A stretch of 64,000 nucleotides of DNA from Methanomassiliicoccales archaeon RumEn M1 (GTDB lineage: Archaea; Thermoplasmatota; Thermoplasmata; Methanomassiliicoccales; Methanomassiliicoccaceae): contig LJKK01000143.1 of the NCBI GenBank assembly GCA_001421185.1, positions 1 through 64,000 on the forward strand, in the 5' to 3' direction. The translations under genes and the position numbers were made by a program. Below the pieces are notes generated by a model. The model ran no database searches. It had not been told where the DNA came from and worked only from the letters and a program-made list of their open reading frames with translations. This document shows, in pieces, positions 55,901 through 64,000 of this stretch (its first letter is position 1; the number at the start of each line of letters is the position of its first letter).

Positions 55901-56637
55901 CGACCATCGGAGAGGCCGTAAAGGGGAGCATGGACCTGTCGGTCGAGCTGGCCGACGGCGAGCATACGCTGACCGTCATCGCCCGGGACGCCGTGGGGAA
56001 CCGGGCCTCCAGCAAGGTGACGTTCACCGTGGCCGCCACCGCTCCGGTGATCGAGATCCTCGGCCCCCAGGGCGGGACCGCATCGTCATCGAGCCTGAAC
56101 GTCTCCTGCTCCTTCGCCGGGCCCCGGGAGACATGGGCCCAGGTCCGCGTCGACGGCGGGGAATGGCACAATATATCCTCCGCCTTATGCCACACGTTCG
56201 ACGGCCTTGAGGACGGTGTCCATGTCATAGAGGCGATGGCGTGGGACGCCAGCGGGCTCATGGACGTTCGGTCGGTCTCGGTGGAGATCGATACCACGCC
56301 CCCGGCGGCGACCATCGAACGGGCGAACGGCACCATCCGCATCACGTTCTCCGAGGAAGTGGACCGGAACAGCACCACCTGCCTCCTCGGCGTCGACCAC
56401 GACGTCATCTGGGACCATGGCGTCATGGTGATCGTCCCCTCCGCTCCGCTGGCCGCCGGTAACCACTCCTTGGCGGTCCATGCGGTGGACCGGGCCGGCA
56501 ACTCGATCGATATGTCCTTCAAGATCACCATCGATGCCGTCGCCGATTCGCCCCGAGGAACGGGAACGTTGCTGGTCTACGCCGCGATCGCCGTGGTGAT
56601 CATTGTGGCCGCTGCGCTACTGGTTCGCAGAAAATAA
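52968..56637 (+). CDS. giant secreted papain-like protease with beta-helix and Ig-like repeats (one frameshift)
   Basis: About 1222 aa. Signal peptide FVAALLLFLSLSPLAPLALA; C1A peptidase (residues 70-300) with catalytic Cys in QGSQGSCAAWALA, His in ADHAQTLVGYDD and Asn in VVNSWGTGFG; a lectin-like domain; a jelly-roll part; a NosD-like beta helix (about 560-760); a fibronectin-like domain; Ig-like repeats (DGKWTASAAVRWAGSDDGAG and others); and a C-terminal anchor LLVYAAIAVVIIVAAALLVRRK. A run of seven G (54565-54571) breaks the frame; removing one restores ERRGAGGGSGMVD. It is exported and membrane-anchored, likely a surface protease or adhesin. Confidence 0.9.
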
Positions 56638-56642
56638 AAAAA
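56633..56642 (-). terminator. T-run terminator of eL15
   Basis: On the minus strand, just after the eL15 stop, the sequence runs into seven T followed by ATTTT (A tract 56631-56642 on the plus strand), the usual archaeal terminator. It overlaps the stop codon of the convergent protease gene. Confidence 0.6.
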
Positions 56643-56661
56643 GGGGATGAAAGGAAGGGGT

Positions 56662-57302
56662 TTACTTGCCCTGGTGCTTGTGAGCGTTGATGGAGGGGCG
56701 GACCTTCTCGGCGCCCTTGCCCTTCCACTTCAGCCCGCGACCGGCCTTGCCCGCGGCGGTGAGTCCGCGGAAGGCACGGTTCTTGTGCTGCTTCTCGCAG
56801 ATCCAGTTGATGTTCTTATCCGCCTTGATCACGGGGTGGTGCGGGTCCACCAGGATGATCTCGAACCACTCGTGGAGGCCGTCCTGTCCCACCCAGTAGG
56901 AGTTCAGCACCTCGAGGTTGGGATACCGCTTGGCGCACCTCTCCTCGGCGATCCTCTGCAGGCTCTTGCCGGTGGTGATCTTGTTGATACCGCGGCGCTT
57001 GGCGCGGCGGCCCTTGCGGATCTGCCTCTTGCGCAGGGATCCCTTGCGGACCCTGCCGCGGACCACGACGAAGCCCTGCTTGGCCTTGTAGCCGAGCTTC
57101 CTCGCCCTGTCCAGGCGGGTGGGGTGCTCGACCCTGATGTAATTCTCATCCTTGCGCCACTGAATGAGGCGCTCCCACTGCGCCTGCTTCACGTAGCTAT
57201 CGGACGCGTGTTCCACGCCTCTGCAATATAATGGTACATGTCCTTCCCGCTAACAGGCCTCTTGACCTCTTCCTCGGGAAGGTTCTCGACTTCGTTTGCC
57301 AT
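56662..57302 (-). CDS. rpl15e: 50S ribosomal protein eL15 (one frameshift, extended N terminus)
   Basis: eL15, a large-subunit protein with [56 protein letters not shown] and [24 protein letters not shown]. The visible frame alone starts at residue GTG 57216 and lacks the family N terminus. Upstream, in another frame, lies [30 protein letters not shown], joined by one missing A at 57211-57212. The start is either ATG 57302 (21-residue acidic extension) or the internal methionine of MYHYIAEAW; a GGTGA ribosome site supports 57302. Confidence 0.9.
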
Positions 57303-57362
57303 ATGCGTTCACCTTGCCTTGCGGCGTTTATGGATTCACCCGCCGGGGCGGGCACATCTCCG

Positions 57363-57379
57363 ACGAGATAGCATCTCGT
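57363..57379 (-). promoter_or_regulatory. hairpin in the eL15 leader
   Basis: ACGAGAT-GCT-ATCTCGT is a perfect 7-bp stem in the roughly 85-nt leader between a TATA element (TTATTATATATGG near 57410) and the eL15 start. A second GC stem (CCCGCC/GGCGGG) follows. A leader this structured on a ribosomal protein gene may serve autoregulation. Confidence 0.4.
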
Positions 57380-57434
57380 GACTAGAGCTTGGGAGAAGCC
57401 CCTACCATATATAATAATTTATGAGGCCGCCAGG

Positions 57435-57863
57435 TCACTTGGCCAGGGCGGTCTCGATCGCCAAGAGGTCCTTCTCCAGGTCCTCGACGGCCCCTTCCTT
57501 GTAGCACCTGACCGATCCGCCTCTATCTCCCGATAGATAGAATCCCATGTCCTTCAGCTCCGTCAGCGCCGAGGTCCTTCGTTGCAGGAGCTCGAGGTCG
57601 AACTCCTCCCCCTCCTCCGCGGCCAGGGGCACGCAGATCTCCAGAACGTACCTCATGCGCTCCTCCCCGCGATCGATCCCCAGCATGGCCAACATTCCCA
57701 CCAGCAGCAGCTGGAGGTCTATCTCGTTGATGCTCCGACGGATGATCTCGTTGAGCGAGTTCATGTCCAGCGCGCGGCATTCTCCGTTCTGTGCAAGCGA
57801 GCCGTTGGCCCACTCTCCAATGAGCTGCAGTCTTCCTGTCAGATCCGACACCGCTGTTAGCAC
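57435..57863 (-). CDS. helical protein of unknown function
   Basis: 142 aa, mostly alpha helical (MNSLNEIIRRSINEIDLQLLLVGMLAMLGIDRG, TSALTELKDMGFYLSGDRGGSVRCYKEG). Start uncertain: GTG 57863 gives the longest product, with GTG 57851 and ATG 57761 as alternatives. A TTAACTTCC block near 57880 may be a TATA element. No domain recognised. It lies between eL15 and DNA polymerase and shares their direction. Confidence 0.6.
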   Translation of the reverse strand: MLTAVSDLTGRLQLIGEWANGSLAQNGECRALDMNSLNEIIRRSINEIDLQLLLVGMLAMLGIDRGEERMRYVLEICVPLAAEEGEEFDLELLQRRTSALTELKDMGFYLSGDRGGSVRCYKEGAVEDLEKDLLAIETALAK

Positions 57864-57923
57864 GTCCCGACAGGAAGTTAAAGCTAACCGTCTGGCTTTG
57901 ATTGTTGATAAGACGGCGGTCTA

Positions 57924-60357
57924 TCACATGAAGTCTCGCAAATCGAGCTTCTTTGCCGGTTTTTTCTCCGGTTTGCTCTTGGTCCTGGCCGGTCCGGGGG
58001 ACGAGAACGAGGCATCGAACAGGGTGGCCTGCTGGGAGCCGGTCATGAGGTCCTTCTCCCCCCAGCCGAACACCTCGGTGGCGCGGGCGGCGGTCTGCGC
58101 CAGCCGCTCCGCGTAATAGCGGCAATCGGGGCGGTGCTCGAACGGACGCCCCGAGATGTATGGCTCCACCTCCTGTGGCGTCTTCCTGGAATCGGTCACG
58201 ACCCATGACACCTTCATACCCGGGACGAAGTCATAGCCCATGGCCATGAGCTTCTTGGCCGTCTGCACGTTGGCCTGGGAGTCGGGGTCCTTGTAGGAGC
58301 TGAACGTCTTGCAGGTGCGGGATATGACCAGGTCCTCGACCGGCACCTTGCACTCCAGCGCCCGGGAGACGGCCTCCCTGGCAACCCTGACGCCCTCCTC
58401 GGGGGGCGCCGTCCAGGATCTTCTCGAAGACCTCGGTCAGCAGCTCGCTCTGCAGGTTGAAGGAATCGGTCCTCCTGATCTCGTAGCCGCGGACGATCAT
58501 CCCCTCGGTCGGCCACACCGAGCGGCCAACGTAGCGCTTCTTGGCATGGGAGAACAACGATTCGAAGACCTTCTCGAACTCCATCTGGGAGATCTCCCTG
58601 GAGAACCGATCGGCGATCTCGGTGCCGAACTTCACCGTCTCGTCCAGATTGTCATACGGGGACTGTATGAACAGGCTGTCGGTATCGCTGTAGATGACCT
58701 TGATGCCGTGCTCCTCCAGCCGCTTGATGAGTGTCTTGGTGGTCTCCCGGGCGAAGGAGGTGATGGCCGAGCCGATGTTGCGGTCCGTGAACCGGTAGAA
58801 CGATGAGGCGAACACCCCGTAGAAGGCGTTCATGAGGATCTTGACCGCCTCCTGCAGACCATTGTAGTAGCGGCGTTCGTCCGGATCGTCGCTGGCCTTC
58901 ATCCTCCTCTTGATGTCGTCCCTCTGTGCCATCAGGTCGCTCAGGATGCCGGGCAGCAGGCCGGTCCGGCGCTCCCTGCTGAGGAACCTCGCCCCGCTGG
59001 GGGAGACGATCTCGCCGTCATCGCTCAGCGTGGTGAAGCAGATGTTCTTGCTGATGATGAGCGAGGGATACATCGACTTGAAGTCCAGCACGATGACCCA
59101 GTGGTACAGCCCCGGCTCTATGGTGTGCACGTACCCGCCCTCGATGGCCTCGTCCTCGTCGTCGTCCAGGCGGGAGGTCAACGGCACTCCCACTGGCCCG
59201 AACGGCGCCGGCACGCGGTCGGCCTCGCGTATCAGGATGGAGTCGATGAGCGTGGAGTTGCCGGACGTCTGCACGTCCTCCATGGGAAGCTTGGACACCG
59301 CCGCCAGGTCCATGGTGCGGCGCAGCGACCCCACGTGCTCCAGGATCCTGAGCGCCAGCTCGGCGTCCTTGATGCAGTACCTCATCACCTTGTCACGGTC
59401 CCGCTCCCACTCCTCGTCCATCTTGGAGGGGTCGACGTCCATCTTCTCCTCGCCCAGGGCCAGCTTGGCCACGTAGTTGAGCGTCTCCTGCTTGGGGCGG
59501 AGGGCCATCTTGGCGGCCCACCAGGCGTCCACCACCAGCCGGCCGGTGACCTTCCACCCGCGCTGGCCGGTCCGCCGCGGCTCGCCGAGGTCCCGGCCCC
59601 ACGCCAGCCGTCCCGAGCTGCAGGCCTTGGCCCTTTCCATCACCGTCGGTATGTCGTAGTTGTCTATGTTGTACCCTGTGATGACGTCCGGGTCCTCGTT
59701 CTGTATGACCTCGGTGAAGGCGTCGATGATCTCCCTCTCCGTTCCGTGGAGGGGCGCTCCCTCTCGGAGCTCGCCGTTCTCCCTTATGACGTAGCAGATG
59801 GTCAGGATGTGTCCGTCGCTGATGCTGTTCTCGATGTCGAACGATAGGACCTTGAGGGACGGGTTGAACGGCTCCAGGTTGGAGATGTCCGGTCCGCCGC
59901 CCCGGCTGGCGATGTCCACCACCAGGTCGGTACGGTAGCTGCCCTTGGTCTCCTCCCCCACGATCTGCACGCAGGCGTTGAGGTCGTGGTCGTAGATGAA
60001 GCGGTGGTGGAAGGGGATGTCGGCGGCCAGGACCTCGAACTGGCGCCTCAGCCGGGAGCGGAAATCGGGGACCAGCCAGGGGAAGCGGACCACCACCTTG
60101 GCGGCCTTTCGCAGCTTCCCCCGGTGGAACAGCTCGATGCGCTCGACCCTTCGCACGTCCGGGTCCTTTCGAAGCGTCTCCAGGGCATCATCGTCCGGCT
60201 CCACCAGGTGGAAGTACGGCTCGAAGCCCACGTAGCGGGCCACCAGGGAGCGCCCGTCGTCCACCTTGCCGTACAGCTCCACGGACAGCTGGTCATCCTC
60301 TGCGCGACGGTATGTTGCGCTCAACAGCCTGACGTTCCATCTTCCCACTCGGTTCAC
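57924..60357 (-). CDS. polB: family B DNA polymerase (one frameshift)
   Basis: About 810-aa replicative polymerase. The exonuclease motifs are LSFDIENSI, YNIDNYDIPTV and YCIKDAEL; polymerase motifs are DFKSMYPSLI (motif A), KILMNAFYGVF (motif B) and YSDTDSLF (motif C). A six-G run at 58401-58406 on the plus strand breaks the frame; dropping one base reads ILDGAPEEGVRVAREAV, joining the thumb-end ISRTCKTFSSYK. The GTG start at 60357 overlaps the YchF stop (GTGA). The protein ends with a basic, lysine-rich tail (SKPEKKPAKKLDLRDFM) that may contact the clamp. Confidence 0.95.
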
Positions 60358-61543
60358 TTCCTCGATACGATGGTGATCACGTCCTCGTTCTGGAGCACGT
60401 AATCGTTGCCCACGACGCGATGCGTTCTGACGTTTATGGCCCTTATGAAATTTTCTCCCAGCTCGGTGTGCACCCTGTAGGCCAGCTCTCTAGCGGTGGT
60501 GCCCGGGGCACCATGAACGCGTCGGGAAGCACCCGGCCCTCGTGGTCGGTCATCCGCGTCTCGTCCTCCACCGGGTACACCACGATCTGGTCCAGCAGAC
60601 GGTACGCGGCCGTCTCCAGGCACTGCTGCACCCCGGTGCCGCCGAACCGTTCGATGTTGCTCCTGAGCAGATCGATGGCCTTGGTCTGGGCGGCGTTCAG
60701 CCTCGACGGGTCGGGAACGGTGAACGTTGCGTCGCCGGGGAGATATTCGATCAGGCCGGACCTGGCGGCCCGCTTGAGCGCCAGCTCGGTCTCCGCCAGG
60801 GTCGGCACGGTCATGGGGCCCAGGGCCTCGATCAGTCTCTTTAGCTGGGCGTCGTCGGCCTGGTCGGCCTTGTTCAGGGCGACGATCATGGGCTTGGCGT
60901 GCCTTCTGATGGTGTCCGACACGCGGTACATGATCTCCTCGTCCCAGGTCTGGGGGTTCTCGGGCGGCTGCACCTCGCGCAGGGCGGCGTTGACGTGAAG
61001 CGGCGTCACGCCCAGTCCGGTCAAGCGCTCGTGGATGAGCAGCTCGATGTTCTTGCCCTCCATGTGGGCCTGCCGGGCGCTCCTCTCCCATCCCCGCTCC
61101 AGTATGCCCTTGATCCACATGGCGACCTCCCGCTCCAGGAACCGCACGTCCTCCAGGGGGTCGTGCGATCCCGCCGGCACCGCGTTGCCTTCCAGGTCGG
61201 TGGCGCCGGAGGCGTCCACCACGTGTATGAGCGCATCCGCCTGCCGGAGGTCGTCCAGGAACTGGTTGCCCAGTCCGCGGCCCTGGCAGGCGTCTGGCAC
61301 CAGGCCCGCCACGTCCAGCAGCTCGATGGGTATCAGGCGGGTGCCGTTCTCGCAGGCGGCGTTCCGAGGCATGCACTGCGTGCCCAGCTCCACGTGCGGG
61401 CATTTTCCCCGCACATAGCCGACGCCCCGATTGGCCTTGATGGTGGTGAACGGGTAAGAAGCGATCTCCACGGTGGCCAGCGTGGCTGAGCAAAAGAAGG
61501 TTGACTTGCCGACGTTGGGCTTACCGACGATACCTATCTGCAT
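60354..61543 (-). CDS. YchF/OLA1-type GTPase with TGS domain (one frameshift)
   Basis: 396 aa. P-loop GKPNVGKST near residue 7, switch TIKANRGVGYVRG, DVAGLVPDACQGRGLGNQFLDDLRQADALIHVVD, and ALNKADQ (G4, NKxD, so likely GTP-preferring). The C-terminal TGS domain follows (AYRVHTELGENFIRAIN, NEDVITIVSRK). A four-G run near 60505-60508 on the plus strand breaks the frame; one added base restores FMVPPGTTARELAYRVH. It overlaps PolB by GTGA. It is thought to act in translation or ribosome function. Confidence 0.92.
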
Positions 61544-61678
61544 CTCCCTGCCTCGCTTTCAGAATACCCCCACCATAGAAATATCATTGCACCATCCGAT
61601 GCCGTGATGTCCTAGGTCATGCGAGCTGGGCGGTTCCGAACATCGCCGGGCGGCTCGCTACATGATCGAACGGGACCC

Positions 61679-62456
61679 TCATGGACCGTTCATTCCCTCG
61701 CGACGGTCAGGGAACGCCACCTCCGCCCTTCCGCCCATGAAGGACGAGGGCATGTCCTCGACCATTCGCCTCGCCAGCTCGATCGGCGCGGCGAAACTGA
61801 GGGCATCGGGCGGGAACCAGGCGTTGCCGGTGGGGTCCACCGGACCGATGTAAGCGACGTCCCGGGGGGGCCCTCGAGGCCATGCCGGCGGCGTAGGTGA
61901 TCATGGAAGCGCAGGCGGCCCCGGCGGGCATGAGGACCGAACGGAAGATGTCCTCCGAGCCATAATGGACCAGGCCCCCCAGGTTCCTGACCTGCTCGGC
62001 CGTCCCGATGACCAGCAGGGAGCGGACCGCTGCCTCGTCCGTCACGGAGCCCGCTCCGGCTATGACGATGTAACGGCCTGGCGGGGTGATCTCGCCCGGC
62101 GCCTGGAGGAACCTCAGCGCCGCCTCGGGGGACGGCTTCAGCCGCTCCGCCTCCCCGCCCCGGTACTCGGGAGTGCCGGTGGACAGGAAGAAGGGCAGCT
62201 TGGGCATGAGGGAGGCGAAGCCCAGCCAGATCAGGCCGCCGGGGCAGCATTTCTCCCGGACGTCCTCCCCGACGACCATGGGCGGGAACGAGCGGTCGGA
62301 GGCGCTCTTCAACAGGGCCCGGGCGACGCATCGGTCGACCCGGCCCAGGGGGACGGCGCCCTCGGGCATCTCGTCTGAGCCAAGCACGAACAGCGGCCGG
62401 CGCTCCAGACGCGCGAAGCGCTCGAACCTTTCATTGATCTCCATCAGCGTGAGCAT
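61679..62456 (-). CDS. DUF169 protein (one frameshift)
   Basis: About 258 aa resembling DUF169/COG2043. Visible are ALLKSASDRSFPPMVVGEDVREKCCPGGLIWLGFA near residue 50 and VIGTAEQVRNLGGLVHYGSEDIF near 150. A seven-G run at 61864-61870 on the plus strand breaks the frame; removing one base restores ASRAPRDVAYIGPVDPTGNAWFP and the true end at 61679. The function is unknown; conserved cysteines (KCCPG, AACAS) may bind metal or a cofactor. It follows ksgA by 33 nt. Confidence 0.78.
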
Positions 62457-62489
62457 GTGGTCGCCCGATGAGGGGAGCGACGGCTATTT

Positions 62490-63287
62490 TTATCTCGCCC
62501 TCAGCTCGGCGACCCTGTCGGACAGCTCGCCGATCTGCTCGGGAGACAGCACCTCGACGCGCAGGTCGACATACGGCAGCAGCGCCTTCTGCTCGGCCGT
62601 TACGAGGGAGCGCATCCTCAGCACGGTCCCGATCTTCTTGCGGCGGTTCTGGAACAGCATCTCCACCAGGCGGAAGAAGAGTCTCTCGTCCTCGACCTCG
62701 AACGGCGGCGGTCGGGGCACGAGCTCCACCACGGCCGAGTCCACCTTGGGTGCCGGCCAGAAACGGGAGCGTGGCACCTTCTCCAGGATGCGGCACTCCG
62801 ATCGATAGTATACATTGACGGTCAGGCGCGAATAGTCGTCGCTGCCGGGCAGGGCCACCATACGATCGGCGAATTCCTTCTGGAGCATGACCACGCCCTT
62901 CTCGAAGCGATGCTCCAGCAGCTTGAATATGATCGGCGAGGAGATGGAGTAGGGAAGGTTGGAGACGAACTTGTCGAAGGGAGGAAAATCCACCGCGAGG
63001 GCGTCCCCCTCGATCAGCTCCACGTTCTCGGGGAGCCGACCGACCAGGAAGGACGCCAGCTTGGCGTCGGTCTCGATGGCTATGACCTTGCCGGCATGCG
63101 CGGCCAGGCGGCCGGTCAACATGCCCAGGCCGGGTCCGACCTCCAGCACCGTGTCCTGGGGCGAGAGCCCGGCATGCTCTATCTGCCGGTCGGCCACCCT
63201 GTCGTCTATCAGGAAGTTCTGGCCCCTGCTCTTGGCCGGCGAGGCGCCCAGCTCGGCGAGTATGGCCGCTATCTCCGAAGGGTTCAT
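62490..63287 (-). CDS. ksgA: 16S rRNA dimethyladenosine transferase
   Basis: 265 aa, SAM-dependent dimethylation of two adjacent adenosines near the 3' end of 16S rRNA. Motifs SRGQNFLIDDRVADRQI, VLEVGPGLGMLTGRLA, VIAIETDAKLASFL, DKFVSNLPYSISSPIIFKLL, and WPAPKVDSAVVELVPR are all present. ATG 63287 overlaps the DUF655 stop (ATGA). Located in the conserved archaeal rpoF-DUF655-ksgA block. Confidence 0.96.
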   Translation of the reverse strand: MNPSEIAAILAELGASPAKSRGQNFLIDDRVADRQIEHAGLSPQDTVLEVGPGLGMLTGRLAAHAGKVIAIETDAKLASFLVGRLPENVELIEGDALAVDFPPFDKFVSNLPYSISSPIIFKLLEHRFEKGVVMLQKEFADRMVALPGSDDYSRLTVNVYYRSECRILEKVPRSRFWPAPKVDSAVVELVPRPPPFEVEDERLFFRLVEMLFQNRRKKIGTVLRMRSLVTAEQKALLPYVDLRVEVLSPEQIGELSDRVAELRAR

Positions 63288-63832
63288 CGCGAGACGAATA
63301 TGCGGTACTTCTGGCTGGGGTCCGAGAGCTCGTCCTCGATGCGCTTGGCGATGAGCTTCTGGGGCTGCTTCACCGTGGTCACGCGCTTGGATATGTCGGC
63401 GTAGTCGAGGAAGGGGCCCTTCTTCCGCTCCTCCACGATGGCCCACATGGTCTTCTTCCCCAGGCCGGGTATGAGCTCCAGCATGTGGAACCGGGTGGTG
63501 ATCGCCTGGGCCTCGTTGAAGAACTTGACGAAGCGCTCCTCCTGCGAGTTCACGATGTCCAGCAGTATGTACGGCAGCTCGGCCTGGGCGGCCGCGGTCA
63601 GCTCCTCGTACCCGATGCGCCTCTTCACGTGGGTGATCTGGTCGCGCTTCTCTGGCTCCTTACCGATGTAGACCCTGTCCCCGATGGTGATAATGGCATC
63701 AGGCTTGGGTACGAGCTCGAAGAGCTTGAACTCCGAGTCCCCGATCGCCATCACCAGCGGCTCCTTCTTAAAACTCTTGTCAGTAGGCAGGCCCTGCGGT
63801 AAGTAGTCTAATACAAGCGCGTAATCCTCCAT
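63284..63832 (-). CDS. DUF655 RNA-binding protein
   Basis: 182 aa. The DUF655 signature is MEDYALVLDYLPQGLPTD, VIDSEF-like VMAIGDSEFKLFELVP, and IGDRVYIGK, followed by HMLELIPGLGKKTMWAIVEERK (helix-hairpin-helix). DUF655 proteins with this HhH fold are always near ksgA and rpoF in archaea and are thought to bind RNA. The frame extends further upstream, but ATG 63832 is the family start. Confidence 0.93.
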   Translation of the reverse strand: MEDYALVLDYLPQGLPTDKSFKKEPLVMAIGDSEFKLFELVPKPDAIITIGDRVYIGKEPEKRDQITHVKRRIGYEELTAAAQAELPYILLDIVNSQEERFVKFFNEAQAITTRFHMLELIPGLGKKTMWAIVEERKKGPFLDYADISKRVTTVKQPQKLIAKRIEDELSDPSQKYRIFVSR

Positions 63833-63851
63833 GTGATCAGCCCGGCTGCTT

Positions 63852-64000
63852 CTACCGATAGTCTTGCACGGTAGATAATATCTGTTCGATGTTCTTCTTC
63901 TCCAAGACCATCCTTTCCTTGGAGAACAGCACACGTACGTCGTCGGGATGGGACGGTAGGATGTCAGCGATCTTGGCGCAGAGAGCCTCGCTGATGAATC
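63852..64000 (-). CDS. rpoF: RNA polymerase subunit F/Rpb4, C-terminal part
   Basis: The last 48 codons of a minus-strand gene cut by the window edge, ending with TAG at 63852-63854. The product reads FISEALCAKIADILPSHPDD, then VRVLFSKERMVLEKKNIEQI, which matches the Rpb4 C terminus (KIADxLP...DVRxxFxKER). It pairs with subunit E to form the RNA polymerase stalk. Directly upstream of DUF655. Confidence 0.88.
   Translation of the reverse strand, partial: FISEALCAKIADILPSHPDDVRVLFSKERMVLEKKNIEQILSTVQDYR

Overview
This 64 kb window is a stretch of GC-rich archaeal chromosome. The archaeal signature is strong: Rpb4/RpoF, eL15, archaeal-type uS15, aIF5A with the hypusine loop, fibrillarin and Nop5, Kae1, DUF655-KsgA, a family B DNA polymerase, an LSm protein, and many TATA boxes about 25-30 nt from the start codon, which suggests leaderless mRNAs. 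An MsvR-like V4R regulator and DUF2124, DUF1638 and DUF169 proteins point to a methanogen. Together with the high GC and gene mix, a Methanomassiliicoccales/Thermoplasmata-type organism is my best inference. No methanogenesis enzyme lies in the window, so this is not proven.

Layout. 0-6.2 kb: a glycosyltransferase, then smc-scpA-scpB (chromosome condensation). 6.5-13.6 kb: LSm, a sugar nucleotidyltransferase, an ABC importer (fused double permease plus two ATPases) with a DUF47/PhoU-like protein, and a phosphohexomutase. 13.7-17.7 kb: aIF5A, a small secreted protein, Nop5, and an aldolase-mtnA salvage pair. 17.7-26 kb: an MsvR-like regulator facing a 22-bp palindrome, a radical SAM/SPASM enzyme, aguB-aguA (agmatine to putrescine), an ABC-2 exporter, GNAT and DUF1638. 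26-36.5 kb: a winged-helix regulator, tRNA-Val, SDR, glutaredoxin-like protein, Kae1, RecJ/DHH, uS15, NUDIX-fibrillarin, small paralogous proteins, Hsp20, and IMPase-NAD kinase-JAMM. 36.5-45.2 kb: a GlmU/GlmM-type UDP-GlcNAc pair and a polyphosphate operon (ppk, CHAD-HD fusion, ppx) followed by a LigD-type 3'-phosphoesterase. 45.3-52.9 kb: tRNA-Leu, membrane protein, second winged-helix regulator, GrpB, DUF2124, zinc finger, flavodoxin, MFS, TauE/DUF1634, and a ThiI-like protein with a degenerate PP-loop. 53-57.3 kb: a giant secreted papain-like protease and eL15. 57.4-64 kb: PolB, YchF-type GTPase, DUF169, KsgA, DUF655, RpoF.

The most pervasive oddity is single-base indels, mostly in short homopolymers, that split at least 14 otherwise intact genes, including smc, polB, eL15 and nop5. 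I read these as consensus errors, and annotate each such gene as one locus across its break. I see no CRISPR array, insertion sequence, prophage or clear defence island. The candidates closest to a new system are the CHAD-HD polyphosphate operon, the palindrome-controlled MsvR/mtnA-aldolase locus, and the two paralogous winged-helix regulators sharing an AGTATTAC element.
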